A stretch of 64,000 bases of DNA, from assembly GCF_000768065.1 (NCBI RefSeq), contig NZ_JRKM01000001.1:1674001-1738000 (forward strand), given 5' to 3'. Below are positions 45,580 to 54,499 of this stretch, one piece after another. The notes below the pieces were generated by a model. The model was not told the origin of the DNA, ran no database searches, and was given only the letters and a program-made list of their open reading frames with translations. The DNA is from Aquabacterium sp. NJ1. GTDB lineage: Bacteria > Pseudomonadota > Gammaproteobacteria > Burkholderiales > Burkholderiaceae_C. Every line of letters begins with the position of its first letter. Position 1 is the first letter of the stretch. Position numbers and translations under genes: made by a program.

Positions 45580-47331
45580 ATGAGCCTGGCCACGCGTTGT
45601 TCCCACTGCGGCACGATCTTCAAAGTCGTCCAAGACCAATTGAAGGTCTCGGAAGGCTGGGTGCGCTGTGGCCGCTGCAACGAGGTGTTCAACGCACTGC
45701 CTGCGCTGTTTGACCTCGACAAGGACCCGCCGCCACCTCGGCCTGCTCAAGTCAGCGCCCCAGCGGTGAGCACCCCAGAGGCCCGTACCCCGCCACAACC
45801 GACACCGGCCCCCGAGCCCGCCCCCGTCGCCTCGTCACCAGGCGCCATGACGGGTGGCATGGCCCATGACGTGGCCCACAACATTGCCGATACCACGGCG
45901 AACGACCTGGGCTCACAAGCGCTGCTGTCCGACGAAGAACTGAACCTGGGCATCGAGTCCCAGCCGCCCGATGGCTGGGAGCGCACCCAGCCGGCCAACT
46001 TCGCCTCGTCCCGCCTGCCGCCATCGCCCGAACCCACGCGCGCGCCCCTGCAGGAAGACGACCTGGCGCTGGACCCCACGCCCATCGAAGGCACCACCGA
46101 TTTCGAGCTGGACACGGCCATCGCCGTGGACGACAACACGCCGCTGGAAGTCGTGCTGGCCGCCACCTCGCGTGGCCGCGTGCCGCCTGCACCCGCGGCC
46201 TTTGCAACGCCGCAGCCCATGGCCGAGCCCGAGTTCGAATCCGAACCGGCGGCCTACGCGCAGCCTGCCCCATCGGAGCCTGCACCGCAGCCCTGGCTGG
46301 ACGAGCCCCCCGAAGACGTGCCCAGCACCGACGAGGCCGATGCGCTGGACTCGCGCTACCTCATGCCCTCGGAGCGCGAGCGCCGCGCGCCGCACCGCCG
46401 TGGGCGCGGCCCCGAGTTCGCCGACGCCCAGTTCCCCAGCGACGCCATGATCGACGCCGAGGAAGACTGGGCCTCGGACTTCGGCCCCTCATCGTTGCAC
46501 GACGAGCCCCCCGCCGCGCCGGCCCAGACCCCGGCACCCGCCCCGCTGCCCAAGCCTGGCGCCGCGCCGACATCGGCCCTGCGCGCGCCCGCTGCGGCCC
46601 CCACCACCTCGCTCGCCCCCCAGCGCGAATCCGAAGACGATCTGTCGACCCAGCCCTCGCGCTTTGCCGACGAGCAGGAAAACGAACTGGCCCTGCCCCC
46701 GCCCAGCGCACGCCCCGGCAAGTCCGGCACACGCGGCCGCGCGCCCGGCGACCAGACACCCGAGTTCCTCAAACGCGCGCAACGCAAGGCCTTCTGGCGC
46801 CATCCCGCCGTGCGCGGTGTGTTGTCGCTGATGGCCTTGAGCCTGCTGCTGACCCTGGGCCTGCAGATGGTCCACCAGTTCCGTGATCTGGTCGCCGCCT
46901 ACCACCCCGCCAGCCGCCCCCTGCTCACGCAATGGTGCGACATGGTGGGCTGCAAGCTGGCCCCGCCGCTGCGCCTGGAAGCCCTGCAGGTCGACAACCT
47001 GGAGCTGGTGCGCACCACCTCCGAAGGCCCGGACATCTACCGCCTCACCGTGGTCGTGCACAACCAGGCCGGCATCGACCTGGCCTGGCCCCATGTGGAC
47101 CTCACCCTGACCGATGACAGCGGCGCCGTGATCGCGCGCCGCGTGTTCTCTCCGCACGATGCGCAATGGCTGGACACGGCCGACGCGAAGGCCGATGCCG
47201 CCCGCGCCGCCGCCCCTGCCGCCAGCATCCCCACGGCCGCCCCCAGCCAGCGCAGCACCACGCTGCAATGGCGTCTGAAGGCGACCGACCTCCACCCGGC
47301 CGGCTACACCGCCGAGCTGTTCTACCCCTGA
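45580..47331 (+). CDS. Zinc-ribbon / DUF3426 membrane protein
   Basis: 583 residues. The N-terminus is an MJ0042-type zinc ribbon (TRCSHCGTIFKVVQDQLKVSEGWVRCGRCNEVFNA; two CxxC pairs). A long, low-complexity Pro/Ala/Glu-rich region (residues 50-400) is followed by one membrane helix (GVLSLMALSLLLTLGLQMV) and a periplasmic DUF3426 domain with GCKLAPPLRLEALQVDNLELV and HVDLTLTDDSGAVIARRVFSP. The topology is zinc ribbon inside, DUF3426 outside. Function is unknown; genes of this type reproducibly follow prmA in betaproteobacteria. The linker here looks longer than usual. Confidence 0.9.
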   Translation: MSLATRCSHCGTIFKVVQDQLKVSEGWVRCGRCNEVFNALPALFDLDKDPPPPRPAQVSAPAVSTPEARTPPQPTPAPEPAPVASSPGAMTGGMAHDVAHNIADTTANDLGSQALLSDEELNLGIESQPPDGWERTQPANFASSRLPPSPEPTRAPLQEDDLALDPTPIEGTTDFELDTAIAVDDNTPLEVVLAATSRGRVPPAPAAFATPQPMAEPEFESEPAAYAQPAPSEPAPQPWLDEPPEDVPSTDEADALDSRYLMPSERERRAPHRRGRGPEFADAQFPSDAMIDAEEDWASDFGPSSLHDEPPAAPAQTPAPAPLPKPGAAPTSALRAPAAAPTTSLAPQRESEDDLSTQPSRFADEQENELALPPPSARPGKSGTRGRAPGDQTPEFLKRAQRKAFWRHPAVRGVLSLMALSLLLTLGLQMVHQFRDLVAAYHPASRPLLTQWCDMVGCKLAPPLRLEALQVDNLELVRTTSEGPDIYRLTVVVHNQAGIDLAWPHVDLTLTDDSGAVIARRVFSPHDAQWLDTADAKADAARAAAPAASIPTAAPSQRSTTLQWRLKATDLHPAGYTAELFYP

Positions 47332-47355
47332 CCCGATTCACCCCCGAGGATCACC

Positions 47356-48261
47356 ATGTCCGTTCTGATCTGCGGCTCCCTGGCCTTTGACACCATCACC
47401 ACCTTCCCCGGCCGATTTGCCCAGCAGATCCTGCCCGAGCAGGTGCACATCCTCAACGTGTCCTTCCTGGTGCCCACCCTGCGCAAGGAATTCGGCGGTT
47501 GCGCCGGCAACATCGCCTACAGCCTCAAGCAGCTGGGCGGCCACCCCCGCATCATGGCCATGCTGGGCAAGGACGGCGCCATCTACCGCAACCACCTCGA
47601 CAGCCTGGGCATGATGCTGGCCGACGTGCGCATGGTCGAAGACGACTACACCGCGCAGGCCATCATCATCACCGACCAGGACAACAACCAGATCACGGCC
47701 TTCCACCCCGGCGCCATGGGGCAGGCCCACCTGCAGAAGATCGAAGCCAACCCCGCGATCAAGCTGGCCATCATCGCCCCGGACGGCCGCGACGCCATGA
47801 TCCAGCACGCACGCCAGGCGCACACCGTCGGCATTCCCTTCGTGTTCGACCCGGGCCAGGGCCTGCCCATGTTCGATGGCGAAGAGCTCAAGACCTTCAT
47901 CTCGCAAGCCACCTGGGTCACCGTCAACGACTACGAAGGCAAGATGCTGGCCGACCGCACCGGCAGCAGCCTGGCCAACCTGTCCAAATCGCACCTCAAG
48001 GGCCTGATCGAGACCCTGGGCGCCGATGGCTGCAACGTCTACATCCAGGGCGAAAAGACCCACGTGCCCGGCGTCAAGGCCTCGGCCGTGGTCGACCCCA
48101 CCGGTTGCGGCGATGCCTTCCGCGGCGGCCTGCTCTACGGCCTGGCCAATGGCTGGGACCTGGTCAAGTCCGTGGCCCTGGGCAACCGCATCGGCGCCAT
48201 CAAGATCGCCGCTGCCGGCCCGCAGAACTACACGCTGGACCGCGCTGCGCTGGGCGTCTGA
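47356..48261 (+). CDS. PfkB-family carbohydrate/nucleoside kinase
   Basis: 301 residues. PfkB motif 1 is FGGCAGNIAYSLKQLGGHPRIMAMLGKDG, and the C-terminal signature DPTGCGDAFRGGLLYGLANG supplies the anion hole and catalytic Asp. FHPGAMGQAH and VNDYEGKML are typical of the adenosine-kinase-like branch. It therefore phosphorylates a nucleoside (adenosine is the usual annotation) or a sugar in the cytosol. AGGATCACC precedes the ATG. It lies 24 bases after the DUF3426 gene and probably shares its transcript. A terminator-like hairpin follows. Confidence 0.9.
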   Translation: MSVLICGSLAFDTITTFPGRFAQQILPEQVHILNVSFLVPTLRKEFGGCAGNIAYSLKQLGGHPRIMAMLGKDGAIYRNHLDSLGMMLADVRMVEDDYTAQAIIITDQDNNQITAFHPGAMGQAHLQKIEANPAIKLAIIAPDGRDAMIQHARQAHTVGIPFVFDPGQGLPMFDGEELKTFISQATWVTVNDYEGKMLADRTGSSLANLSKSHLKGLIETLGADGCNVYIQGEKTHVPGVKASAVVDPTGCGDAFRGGLLYGLANGWDLVKSVALGNRIGAIKIAAAGPQNYTLDRAALGV

Positions 48262-48284
48262 TCACGCGTCACACCCTGTCACAA

Positions 48285-48304
48285 GACACCCCTGACGGGG
48301 TGTC
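48285..48304 (+). terminator. Hairpin GACACCCC-TGAC-GGGGTGTC after the kinase gene
   Basis: A perfect 8-bp stem with a 4-base loop lies 23 bases after the stop codon. No T tract follows, so it is a possible terminator or transcript-end stabiliser. Confidence 0.55.
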
Positions 48305-48391
48305 GGCGCACAGCAGCGGCAGCGCGTTGGACACGGTCGGGGCTGAAGCACTCGGCACCGACCCACCACCACAAACGCTGCGGAGCCCGCC

Positions 48392-49417
48392 TTGCCATCG
48401 CCCTTCCTGTCGCGCGCCCTTGCGCTGACCTGCGCCCTGAGCGCCACCCTGTTTACCGCGTGCAGCCACGCCGGCTGGCTCGACAGCACCGCCTCATCCA
48501 GCAAAAGCAGCCTGACCCTGGCCACCTGGAACCTGGACTGGCTGATGACCCCGCGGGCCCATGACGACATGGCACCCCGCTGCACCAGTCACCAGCCTGC
48601 CAGCGACGAACGCACCTTCCCCTGCACACCCGGCAGGCCGCAACCGCCCTCACGCACGCAGGCCGACTTTGATGCGCTGGCGCACACCGCCGCGCAACTG
48701 CGCGACGAGCAGCAGGCCGATGTCGTCGCGCTGCAGGAAGTGGATGGCCCCGAGGCGGCCCGCATGGTGTTCAGCAAAGGCTGGAAGCTCGATTGCTTCG
48801 TGAACCGCGCGCATCCGCAGAAGGTGGGCTTTGCCATCCGCGACGGGCTGCCCTACCGCTGCAACGGCGATCTCGCCGCGCTGGACGTGGACGGCGCCAC
48901 GCGCGCCGGCGCCGACATCACGCTCTACCCGGGCACGCCTCAGGAAGTGCGACTGCTGGCCGTGCACCTCAAGAGCGGTTGCTTCGACGGCCGCCTGGAC
49001 CGCCACTTCAGCCCCTGCGAGCGCCTGCGCCAGCAAGCCCCCATCGTCGAAGCCTGGATCGACCAGCGTGTGCGTGAAGGCAAGGCCTTTGCTGTGCTCG
49101 GTGACTTCAACCGCCGCCTGGAAAAGGACGCCCGCTACCCCGCCGGCCCGGATGAAGCCGCGCCCATCAACCTGATGCAGGCCTGGAGCGACAACGAGCC
49201 GCCCGGCGCCATCCTGACGCGCGCCACCGAGGGCCAGGCCTATGTGCCCTGCGATGCCGGCGACCACCACAAGGCCTACATCGACGACATCCTCATCGAC
49301 ACCAAACTGGCCGCCAGAAACAAGAACAGGCGCTTTGCGCGCCTGCCTTTCAACCCTCAGGACCGTGGCCGGGAACTCTCCGACCACTGCCCGGTGGTGT
49401 GGGGCTTGAGCCCCTGA
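48392..49417 (+). CDS. Endonuclease/exonuclease/phosphatase-fold lipoprotein
   Basis: 341 residues. The signal sequence ends in a lipobox-like LFTAC (Cys24), so the protein is probably anchored at the outer membrane. The DNase I-like fold is clear: LTLATWNLDWLM, VVALQEVDGPEAA (metal-binding Glu), LAVHLKSGC, AFAVLGDFNRRLEKD (catalytic GDFN), and LSDHCPVVWGL (catalytic SDH). Cysteines in loops may form disulfides. It may be a secreted nuclease or phosphoesterase. A TTG start is used because CGGAG lies six bases upstream and it gives the full signal sequence. Confidence 0.87.
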   Translation: MPSPFLSRALALTCALSATLFTACSHAGWLDSTASSSKSSLTLATWNLDWLMTPRAHDDMAPRCTSHQPASDERTFPCTPGRPQPPSRTQADFDALAHTAAQLRDEQQADVVALQEVDGPEAARMVFSKGWKLDCFVNRAHPQKVGFAIRDGLPYRCNGDLAALDVDGATRAGADITLYPGTPQEVRLLAVHLKSGCFDGRLDRHFSPCERLRQQAPIVEAWIDQRVREGKAFAVLGDFNRRLEKDARYPAGPDEAAPINLMQAWSDNEPPGAILTRATEGQAYVPCDAGDHHKAYIDDILIDTKLAARNKNRRFARLPFNPQDRGRELSDHCPVVWGLSP

Positions 49418-49427
49418 TGCTTAAAGT

Positions 49428-49446
49428 CTGATCACGCCCTGATCAG
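49428..49446. terminator. Palindrome CTGATCA-CGCCC-TGATCAG at convergent gene ends
   Basis: Perfect 7-bp arms with a 5-base loop lie between the nuclease and gpmA, with the gpmA stop codon in the right arm. Twelve of the arm bases and four of the five loop bases match the palindrome at 35915-35935. A shared bidirectional terminator is likely. Confidence 0.55.
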
Positions 49447-50186
49447 GCCTTGCCTTGCGTGGCCACGGCCGCTGCGGCCTTGGCAGCGGCTTCCGCGTCG
49501 CCCAGGTAGTAGTGCTTGATGGGCTTGAGGTTCTCGTCCAGCTCGTACACCAGGGGGATGCCGTTGGGAATGTTCAGGCCCACGATGTCGGCATCACCGA
49601 TGTTGTCCAGGTACTTGACCAGCGCACGGATCGAGTTGCCGTGGGCGGCGATCACCACGCGCTTGCCCGACTTGATGGTCGGGGCGATCTCTTCGTTCCA
49701 GTAAGGCAGCACGCGGGCCACGGTGTCCTTGAGGCACTCGGTCAGCGGGATCTGGTCGGCGGGCAGGCCGGCGTAGCGCTTGTCCTGGCGCTGGCCCATG
49801 GGGTCGTTGGGGGCCAGGGCAGGCGGCGGGGTGTCATAGCTGCGGCGCCACACCAGCACCTGCTCGTCACCGTGCTTCTGGGCCGTCTCGGCCTTGTTCA
49901 GGCCTTGCAGGCCACCGTAGTGGCGCTCGTTGAGGCGCCAGCTCTTGACCACCGGCAACCAGATGCGGTCCATCTCGTCGAGGCAGTAGTTCAGCGTGTG
50001 GATGGCACGCTTGAGCACCGAGGTGTAGGCGATGTCGAACTCGTAGCCTTCGGCCTTGAGCAACTGGCCAGCGGACATGGCTTGCGACACGCCGGTGGGC
50101 GTCAGGTCCACATCGACCCAGCCGGTGAAACGGTTTTCCAGATTCCAGGTCGATTCGCCGTGGCGAATCAGCACGAGCTTGTACAT
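49443..50186 (-). CDS. gpmA: 2,3-bisphosphoglycerate-dependent phosphoglycerate mutase
   Basis: 247 residues. It interconverts 3- and 2-phosphoglycerate in glycolysis and gluconeogenesis. The phospho-acceptor His9 is in [54 protein letters not shown], and [17 protein letters not shown] are all conserved. The length and C-terminal extension fit the dPGM family. Divergent from the rhodanese gene. Confidence 0.98.
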   Translation of the reverse strand: MYKLVLIRHGESTWNLENRFTGWVDVDLTPTGVSQAMSAGQLLKAEGYEFDIAYTSVLKRAIHTLNYCLDEMDRIWLPVVKSWRLNERHYGGLQGLNKAETAQKHGDEQVLVWRRSYDTPPPALAPNDPMGQRQDKRYAGLPADQIPLTECLKDTVARVLPYWNEEIAPTIKSGKRVVIAAHGNSIRALVKYLDNIGDADIVGLNIPNGIPLVYELDENLKPIKHYYLGDAEAAAKAAAAVATQGKA

Positions 50187-50250
50187 GAGGTCGATCCCGA
50201 TGAGCTAAGAAAGTGGTGCCGGCAGCCGTGGCCAGCGTAATCCGCGATTT

Positions 50251-50256
50251 TATAAT
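50251..50256 (+). promoter_or_regulatory. Candidate -10 box TATAAT before the rhodanese gene
   Basis: A perfect TATAAT lies in the 153-bp gap between gpmA and the rhodanese gene, about 84 bases before the ATG at 50340. No good -35 match is seen 16-18 bases upstream. On the other strand the same region reads ATTATAAA and could serve gpmA. Confidence 0.45.
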
Positions 50257-50339
50257 CCTCGCCTGCCCGAGCGGCCATTGGTTCGCGGGCCCGCAGGGCG
50301 TTGCCTCCAGGCACCCTGCACACAAAGAGAGTTTTTTGC

Positions 50340-50753
50340 ATGACTTCCACGAGCTACATCGCTGACAACTGGTACTGGATGGTGGCGGCCGGTGCGTCCG
50401 GCGCCCTGCTGCTGTGGCAACAGATCAAGGAAGGCGGCGGTGGCGGCCTGAGCCCGGCCCTGGCCGTGCAGCTGATCAACAAGGAAAAGGCCCAGGTCAT
50501 CGACGTGTGCGAGCCGGCCGAGTTCGCCGCCGCCCACGTGGCCGGCGCCAAGAACATCCCGCTGGGTGAAATCGGCAGCGGCAAGGGCCTGCCCGGCAAC
50601 AAGAAGCTGCCCTTGGTGGTGGTGTGCGCCGCGGGCGTGCGTTCGGCCAAGGCCGTGACCCAACTCAAGGCCATGGGTTACGAGAACGTCCAGTCGCTCG
50701 CCGGCGGCCTCAAGGCCTGGCGCGAAGCCAACCTGCCGATCGACAAGGCCTGA
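50340..50753 (+). CDS. Membrane-anchored rhodanese-like protein
   Basis: 137 residues. One N-terminal hydrophobic segment (WYWMVAAGASGALLLW) anchors a single rhodanese domain. The active-site cysteine loop is VVVCAAGVRSAKAV with C96; VIDVCEPAEFAAAHVAGAKNIPLGEI is the CH2A-type front motif. Single-domain rhodaneses transfer sulfane sulfur or act as scaffolds. AGAGAG precedes the ATG by about eight bases. It is followed by grxC, then a chemoreceptor and secB. Confidence 0.92.
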   Translation: MTSTSYIADNWYWMVAAGASGALLLWQQIKEGGGGGLSPALAVQLINKEKAQVIDVCEPAEFAAAHVAGAKNIPLGEIGSGKGLPGNKKLPLVVVCAAGVRSAKAVTQLKAMGYENVQSLAGGLKAWREANLPIDKA

Positions 50754-50817
50754 AACCGCGGCCGGTACGCACAGGCCTGCCCAACACCCCGGCCTCGTCT
50801 GCGCACGCAGGCCCGGC

Positions 50818-50872
50818 GTGACATGTCACCGTTAGTCCCCATGAATCAGGCGGACATGTCCAAGCGGTGACA
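50818..50872. promoter_or_regulatory. Nested palindromes upstream of grxC
   Basis: GTGACATGTCAC (50818-50829) and GGACATGTCC (50852-50861) are both perfect palindromes sharing the core GACATGTC. In addition TGTCACCG (50824-50831) pairs with CGGTGACA (50865-50872). They end 52 bases before the grxC ATG. They may be operators of a dimeric regulator or a folded leader. Confidence 0.45.
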
Positions 50873-50923
50873 ATACGGACATCGCCACTCATACCCCCAG
50901 CGGTTTCCCGCCGTTGCCCGATC

Positions 50924-51184
50924 ATGCAAGCCGTCAAGATGTACACCACCCAGGTCTGCCCTTACTGCCTGCGCGCCAAGGCCTTGCTCAAGCAGCGCGG
51001 GGTCGAGGCCATCGAAGAGATCCGCATCGACCTGGACCCGGCCCAGCGCGAGCACATGATGGCCATCACCGGCCGCCGTACGGTGCCGCAAATCTTCATC
51101 GGCGACACGCACGTGGGTGGCTGTGACGACCTGATGGACCTGGACAAGCGCGGCGGCCTGCTGCCACTCCTCGGCGCTGCCTGA
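50924..51184 (+). CDS. grxC: Glutaredoxin 3
   Basis: 86 residues. The dithiol active site CPYC is at residues 12-15 (TTQVCPYCLRAKALL), and the glutathione-binding TVPQIFIGDTHVGGCDDL is complete. It reduces protein disulfides and ribonucleotide reductase with glutathione. The ATG at 50924 gives the standard length; upstream extension to 50867 is unlike the family. In Burkholderiales it usually precedes secB directly; here a chemoreceptor gene lies between. Confidence 0.96.
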   Translation: MQAVKMYTTQVCPYCLRAKALLKQRGVEAIEEIRIDLDPAQREHMMAITGRRTVPQIFIGDTHVGGCDDLMDLDKRGGLLPLLGAA

Positions 51185-51292
51185 GCTCAAGTCCCGGGCG
51201 CTCATACCGAAAAAAGCCTTGTTCTGCGTCATGCAGGATGGCAGTCATCCCTCCCGATGCCTGCACCAAAGAGTCAAGGCAAGGTCATCGGT

Positions 51293-52825
51293 ATGAATTT
51301 CAACAAGCGTTTGCTGCTGTGCACGGTCATTCCGGCCGCGCTTTTCGTGGCGGCCCTGGCCGTCAGCCTGTGGGGGCTGGTCCGCACCCAGAGCGAGTTC
51401 GACGACTACATCGGGCATGAACAGGCCGTGGCCAATGGCCTGGCCGAGATGTACGCCCAGGGTTTGCAGATGGGCCAGGCCCTGCGCAACGTGGTGCTGG
51501 ACCCGGCCAACCCCAAGGCCTATGAGAATTTTGCGGCCGCGCAATCTGGCTACGACAAGACTTATGCCCAGACGCTGACGGCCGCCAAGGGCTCGGCCCT
51601 GGAGGCGCGTCTGCATGAACTGGCACCGCTGCGCGACGCCCAGGCAGACAAGCAACGTGCCGTGCTGGATGCGATCAAGAGCGACAGCGCCACCGCCATC
51701 CGCCTGCTGATCAAAGAAGAAACGCCCGTCTGGCGCAACCTGCGCGCGCCCTTGCTGGACAACCTCAAAACCGCGCGCGCCAGCGCCGATGAGGCCCATG
51801 ATCGAACACAACGGCGGGGCCGCAACGCCACCATCGCCGTGGTGGCTTTGGCGCTGATCGCCGTGGGCGTGGCCGCGACCCTGAGCCTGCTGATGAAGCG
51901 CACCGTGGACACCGAAATCGGCGGCGACCCTGCCGTGGCCCGCGACCTGCTGCGCCGCATTGCGGAGGGCGATTTGACCCTGGAGTTGTCCTCGCAGCAG
52001 GCCAGCCAGGGCCTGATGGGCGAGTTGCGCCGCACGCAGCAGAACCTGCAAGGCATGGTCGCGCAGGTTCGCGCCAGCTCGGACAGCATCAACAACGCCA
52101 GCACCGAAATCGCCAGCGGCAATCTGGATCTCAGTGCGCGCACGGAAACCGCCGCCAGCAACCTGCAGCAGACGGCCAGCTCGATGGAGCAGCTGACGGG
52201 CACCGTCCGCCAGAGCGCCGATTCCGCGCGACAAGCCAACCAGCTGGCCCAATCGGCGGCCGAGGTCGCCCAGCGTGGCGGCTCGGTGGTGGCCGAAGTG
52301 GTGTCCACGATGGACGAGATCAACGGCTCGTCGAAGAAGATCGCCGACATCATCGGGGTGATCGACGGCATCGCCTTCCAGACCAACATCCTGGCGCTCA
52401 ACGCCGCGGTGGAAGCCGCGCGTGCTGGCGAACAAGGCCGTGGTTTTGCCGTGGTGGCAGGCGAAGTGCGTTCGCTGGCCCAGCGCTCGGCGGAGGCCGC
52501 CAAGGAGATCAAGAGCCTGATCGGCACCAGCGTGGACAAGGTCGAGACCGGGGCCAGGCTGGTGGGCGAGGCCGGCGCCACCATGAGCGAGATCGTGGCC
52601 TCCGTGCAGCGCGTGAGTGACATCATTGGCGAGATCTCGGCTGCGGCGGCCGAACAGTCCGATGGCATCGGGCAAGTCAACACCGCCATCACCCAGCTCG
52701 ATCAGATGATCCAGCAGAACGCGGCGCTGGTCGAGCAGTCCACCGCGGCGGCCGAATCGCTCAAGGGCCAGGCCGACACGCTGACGGGCACGATGCAGCT
52801 GTTCCGCCTGCGTCACACGGCCTGA
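51293..52825 (+). CDS. Methyl-accepting chemotaxis protein
   Basis: 510 residues. Two membrane helices (TVIPAALFVAALAVSLWGLV near the start and IAVVALALIAVGVAATLSLL near residue 190) enclose a periplasmic four-helix-type sensor of about 150 residues. After a HAMP-like segment (RRIAEGDLTLEL) comes the kinase-control hairpin with the invariant tip GVIDGIAFQTNILALNAAVEAARAGEQGRGFAVVAGEVR. Ligand is unknown. It lacks an obvious CheR-tethering pentapeptide (ends LFRLRHTA). It sits between grxC and secB, a place where most relatives have no chemoreceptor. Confidence 0.95.
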   Translation: MNFNKRLLLCTVIPAALFVAALAVSLWGLVRTQSEFDDYIGHEQAVANGLAEMYAQGLQMGQALRNVVLDPANPKAYENFAAAQSGYDKTYAQTLTAAKGSALEARLHELAPLRDAQADKQRAVLDAIKSDSATAIRLLIKEETPVWRNLRAPLLDNLKTARASADEAHDRTQRRGRNATIAVVALALIAVGVAATLSLLMKRTVDTEIGGDPAVARDLLRRIAEGDLTLELSSQQASQGLMGELRRTQQNLQGMVAQVRASSDSINNASTEIASGNLDLSARTETAASNLQQTASSMEQLTGTVRQSADSARQANQLAQSAAEVAQRGGSVVAEVVSTMDEINGSSKKIADIIGVIDGIAFQTNILALNAAVEAARAGEQGRGFAVVAGEVRSLAQRSAEAAKEIKSLIGTSVDKVETGARLVGEAGATMSEIVASVQRVSDIIGEISAAAAEQSDGIGQVNTAITQLDQMIQQNAALVEQSTAAAESLKGQADTLTGTMQLFRLRHTA

Positions 52826-52872
52826 AGCCGACACCTTCAAACGCGGGGCCTTGCCCCGGCGCAAACCCTGAG

Positions 52873-52918
52873 CACTGTGTGACAGTGCCGTCATCGGGCT
52901 GGTTCATAATCCAGCCCG
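52873..52918. promoter_or_regulatory. Two inverted repeats and a -10-like box before secB
   Basis: CACTGT-GTG-ACAGTG (52873-52887) and CGGGCTGG-N8-CCAGCCCG (52895-52918) are perfect. The second encloses CATAAT (52905-52910), which could be the -10 of a secB promoter. The same hairpin could also end the chemoreceptor transcript, though no T tract follows. Confidence 0.45.
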
Positions 52919-52992
52919 AATGTCTTTCTGGCTTGGACTTTTTGCGCCAACCGCAGCGCCCCGGCCTACATCACCTCGTTTAAGGATCTGTC

Positions 52993-53451
52993 ATGACTGA
53001 CCAAGCCAACCAACCTTCGTTCTCGATTCAGCGCATCTACCTGAAGGACCTGTCGCTGGAGCTGCCCAATGCCCCCCAGATCCTGCTGGAGCAAGGTCAA
53101 CCCAACGTTGATGTGCAACTGAACCTGCACGCCGAGCCCGTGACCGACGGCCTGTACGAAGTGGCCGTGACCGCCACCGTGACCGCCAAGGTCAACGACA
53201 AGGTGCTGTTCCTGGTGGAAGCCAAGCAAGCCGGCCTGTTCGAGATCAAGAACGTGCCGCAAGAGCAGATGCAGCCCATCATCGCGATTGCCTGCCCGCA
53301 GATCGTCTACCCCTACCTGCGCGCCACCGTGGCCGACGTGCTCAACCGCACCGGCTTCCCGCCCGTGCACCTGACCGAAGTGAACTTCCAGGCCATGTAC
53401 GAGTCGCAGCTGCAACAAGCCGCTGCCGCCGGTCAAGTTCCCCAAGCCTGA
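52993..53451 (+). CDS. secB: Protein-export chaperone SecB
   Basis: 152 residues. SecB keeps preproteins unfolded and delivers them to SecA. The start [21 protein letters not shown] is the family signature, with [30 protein letters not shown] and the acidic/hydrophobic end [14 protein letters not shown]. It overlaps nothing and is followed after one base by gpsA. AAGGAT precedes the ATG. Confidence 0.98.
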   Translation: MTDQANQPSFSIQRIYLKDLSLELPNAPQILLEQGQPNVDVQLNLHAEPVTDGLYEVAVTATVTAKVNDKVLFLVEAKQAGLFEIKNVPQEQMQPIIAIACPQIVYPYLRATVADVLNRTGFPPVHLTEVNFQAMYESQLQQAAAAGQVPQA

Positions 53452-53452
53452 A

Positions 53453-54478
53453 TTGGCCAACGACGCAGCCACGACTGGGCTCGCCACGCGCAAGCTCACT
53501 GTGCTGGGCGCGGGGGCCTGGGGCACGGCCCTGGCGATCAGCGCGGCACGCCACAACCCGCAGGTGATGCTGTGGGCACGGGACGCCGCGCAGGTCGAAG
53601 GCATGCGCTCAAGCCGCTGCAACGCGCGCTACCTGCCCGAGGCGAGCTTTCCTGAGGCCCTGCAACTGAGCCACGACCTCGATGAGGCCGTGGCGCACGC
53701 GCGCGCCGATGGCGGGCTGGTCATCATCGGCACCCCCATGGCCGCTTTGGGCAACATGCTGCAGAGCCTGCCCGATGACGTGGCCACGCTGTGGTTGTGC
53801 AAGGGCTTTGAAAAAGGCACGGGCCGGCTGGGGCATGAAATCGCCCAGGCCCTGCGGCCGCATGCGCGCAGCGGCGTGCTGTCGGGGCCGAGCTTTGCGC
53901 ATGAAGTGGCATTGGGCCAGCCCACCGCCCTGGTGGCGGCGAGCACCGACATCGCCCTGGCCGAACAGGCCGTGGCGGCCTTCCACAGCGACAGCCTGCG
54001 CGTCTACACCTCCACCGACCCGATTGGTGTCGAAGTGGGTGGCGCCGTCAAGAACGTGCTGGCCATTGCCACCGGGATTGCCGATGGCATGGAGCTGGGG
54101 TTGAACGCCCGCGCCGCGCTGATCACGCGTGGTCTGGCCGAAATGACTCGACTGGGCGTGGCCCTGGGCGCCCGCGCCGACACCTTCATGGGTTTGTCGG
54201 GCCTGGGTGACCTGGTGTTGACGGCCACGGGCAACCTGTCGCGCAACCGCACGGTGGGCCTGCAACTGGCTTCGGGCAAGACGCTGCAGCAGATCCTGCA
54301 TGACCTGGGGCACGTGGCCGAAGGTGTCTACAGCGCCGCCACCGTGTGGCAACGCGCGCAGACGCTGGGGGTGGCGATGCCCATCACCGAGGCGGTGGTT
54401 GCCGTGCTGGATGGGCGTTTGACACCGGCTGCAGCCGTGGGCGCCTTGATGCGGCGCGAAGCCAAAGCCGAGGGTTGA
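53453..54478 (+). CDS. gpsA: Glycerol-3-phosphate dehydrogenase [NAD(P)+]
   Basis: 341 residues. It makes sn-glycerol 3-phosphate for phospholipids. The Rossmann loop is [41 protein letters not shown], the catalytic [20 protein letters not shown] and [23 protein letters not shown] follow. The only start that retains the N-terminus is a TTG at 53453, two bases after the secB stop, with no ribosome site of its own, so translation is likely coupled to secB. Convergent with trmL, across a palindromic element. Confidence 0.97.
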   Translation: MANDAATTGLATRKLTVLGAGAWGTALAISAARHNPQVMLWARDAAQVEGMRSSRCNARYLPEASFPEALQLSHDLDEAVAHARADGGLVIIGTPMAALGNMLQSLPDDVATLWLCKGFEKGTGRLGHEIAQALRPHARSGVLSGPSFAHEVALGQPTALVAASTDIALAEQAVAAFHSDSLRVYTSTDPIGVEVGGAVKNVLAIATGIADGMELGLNARAALITRGLAEMTRLGVALGARADTFMGLSGLGDLVLTATGNLSRNRTVGLQLASGKTLQQILHDLGHVAEGVYSAATVWQRAQTLGVAMPITEAVVAVLDGRLTPAAAVGALMRREAKAEG

Positions 54479-54499
54479 GCCCAAACCGCAGCGTCTCCA

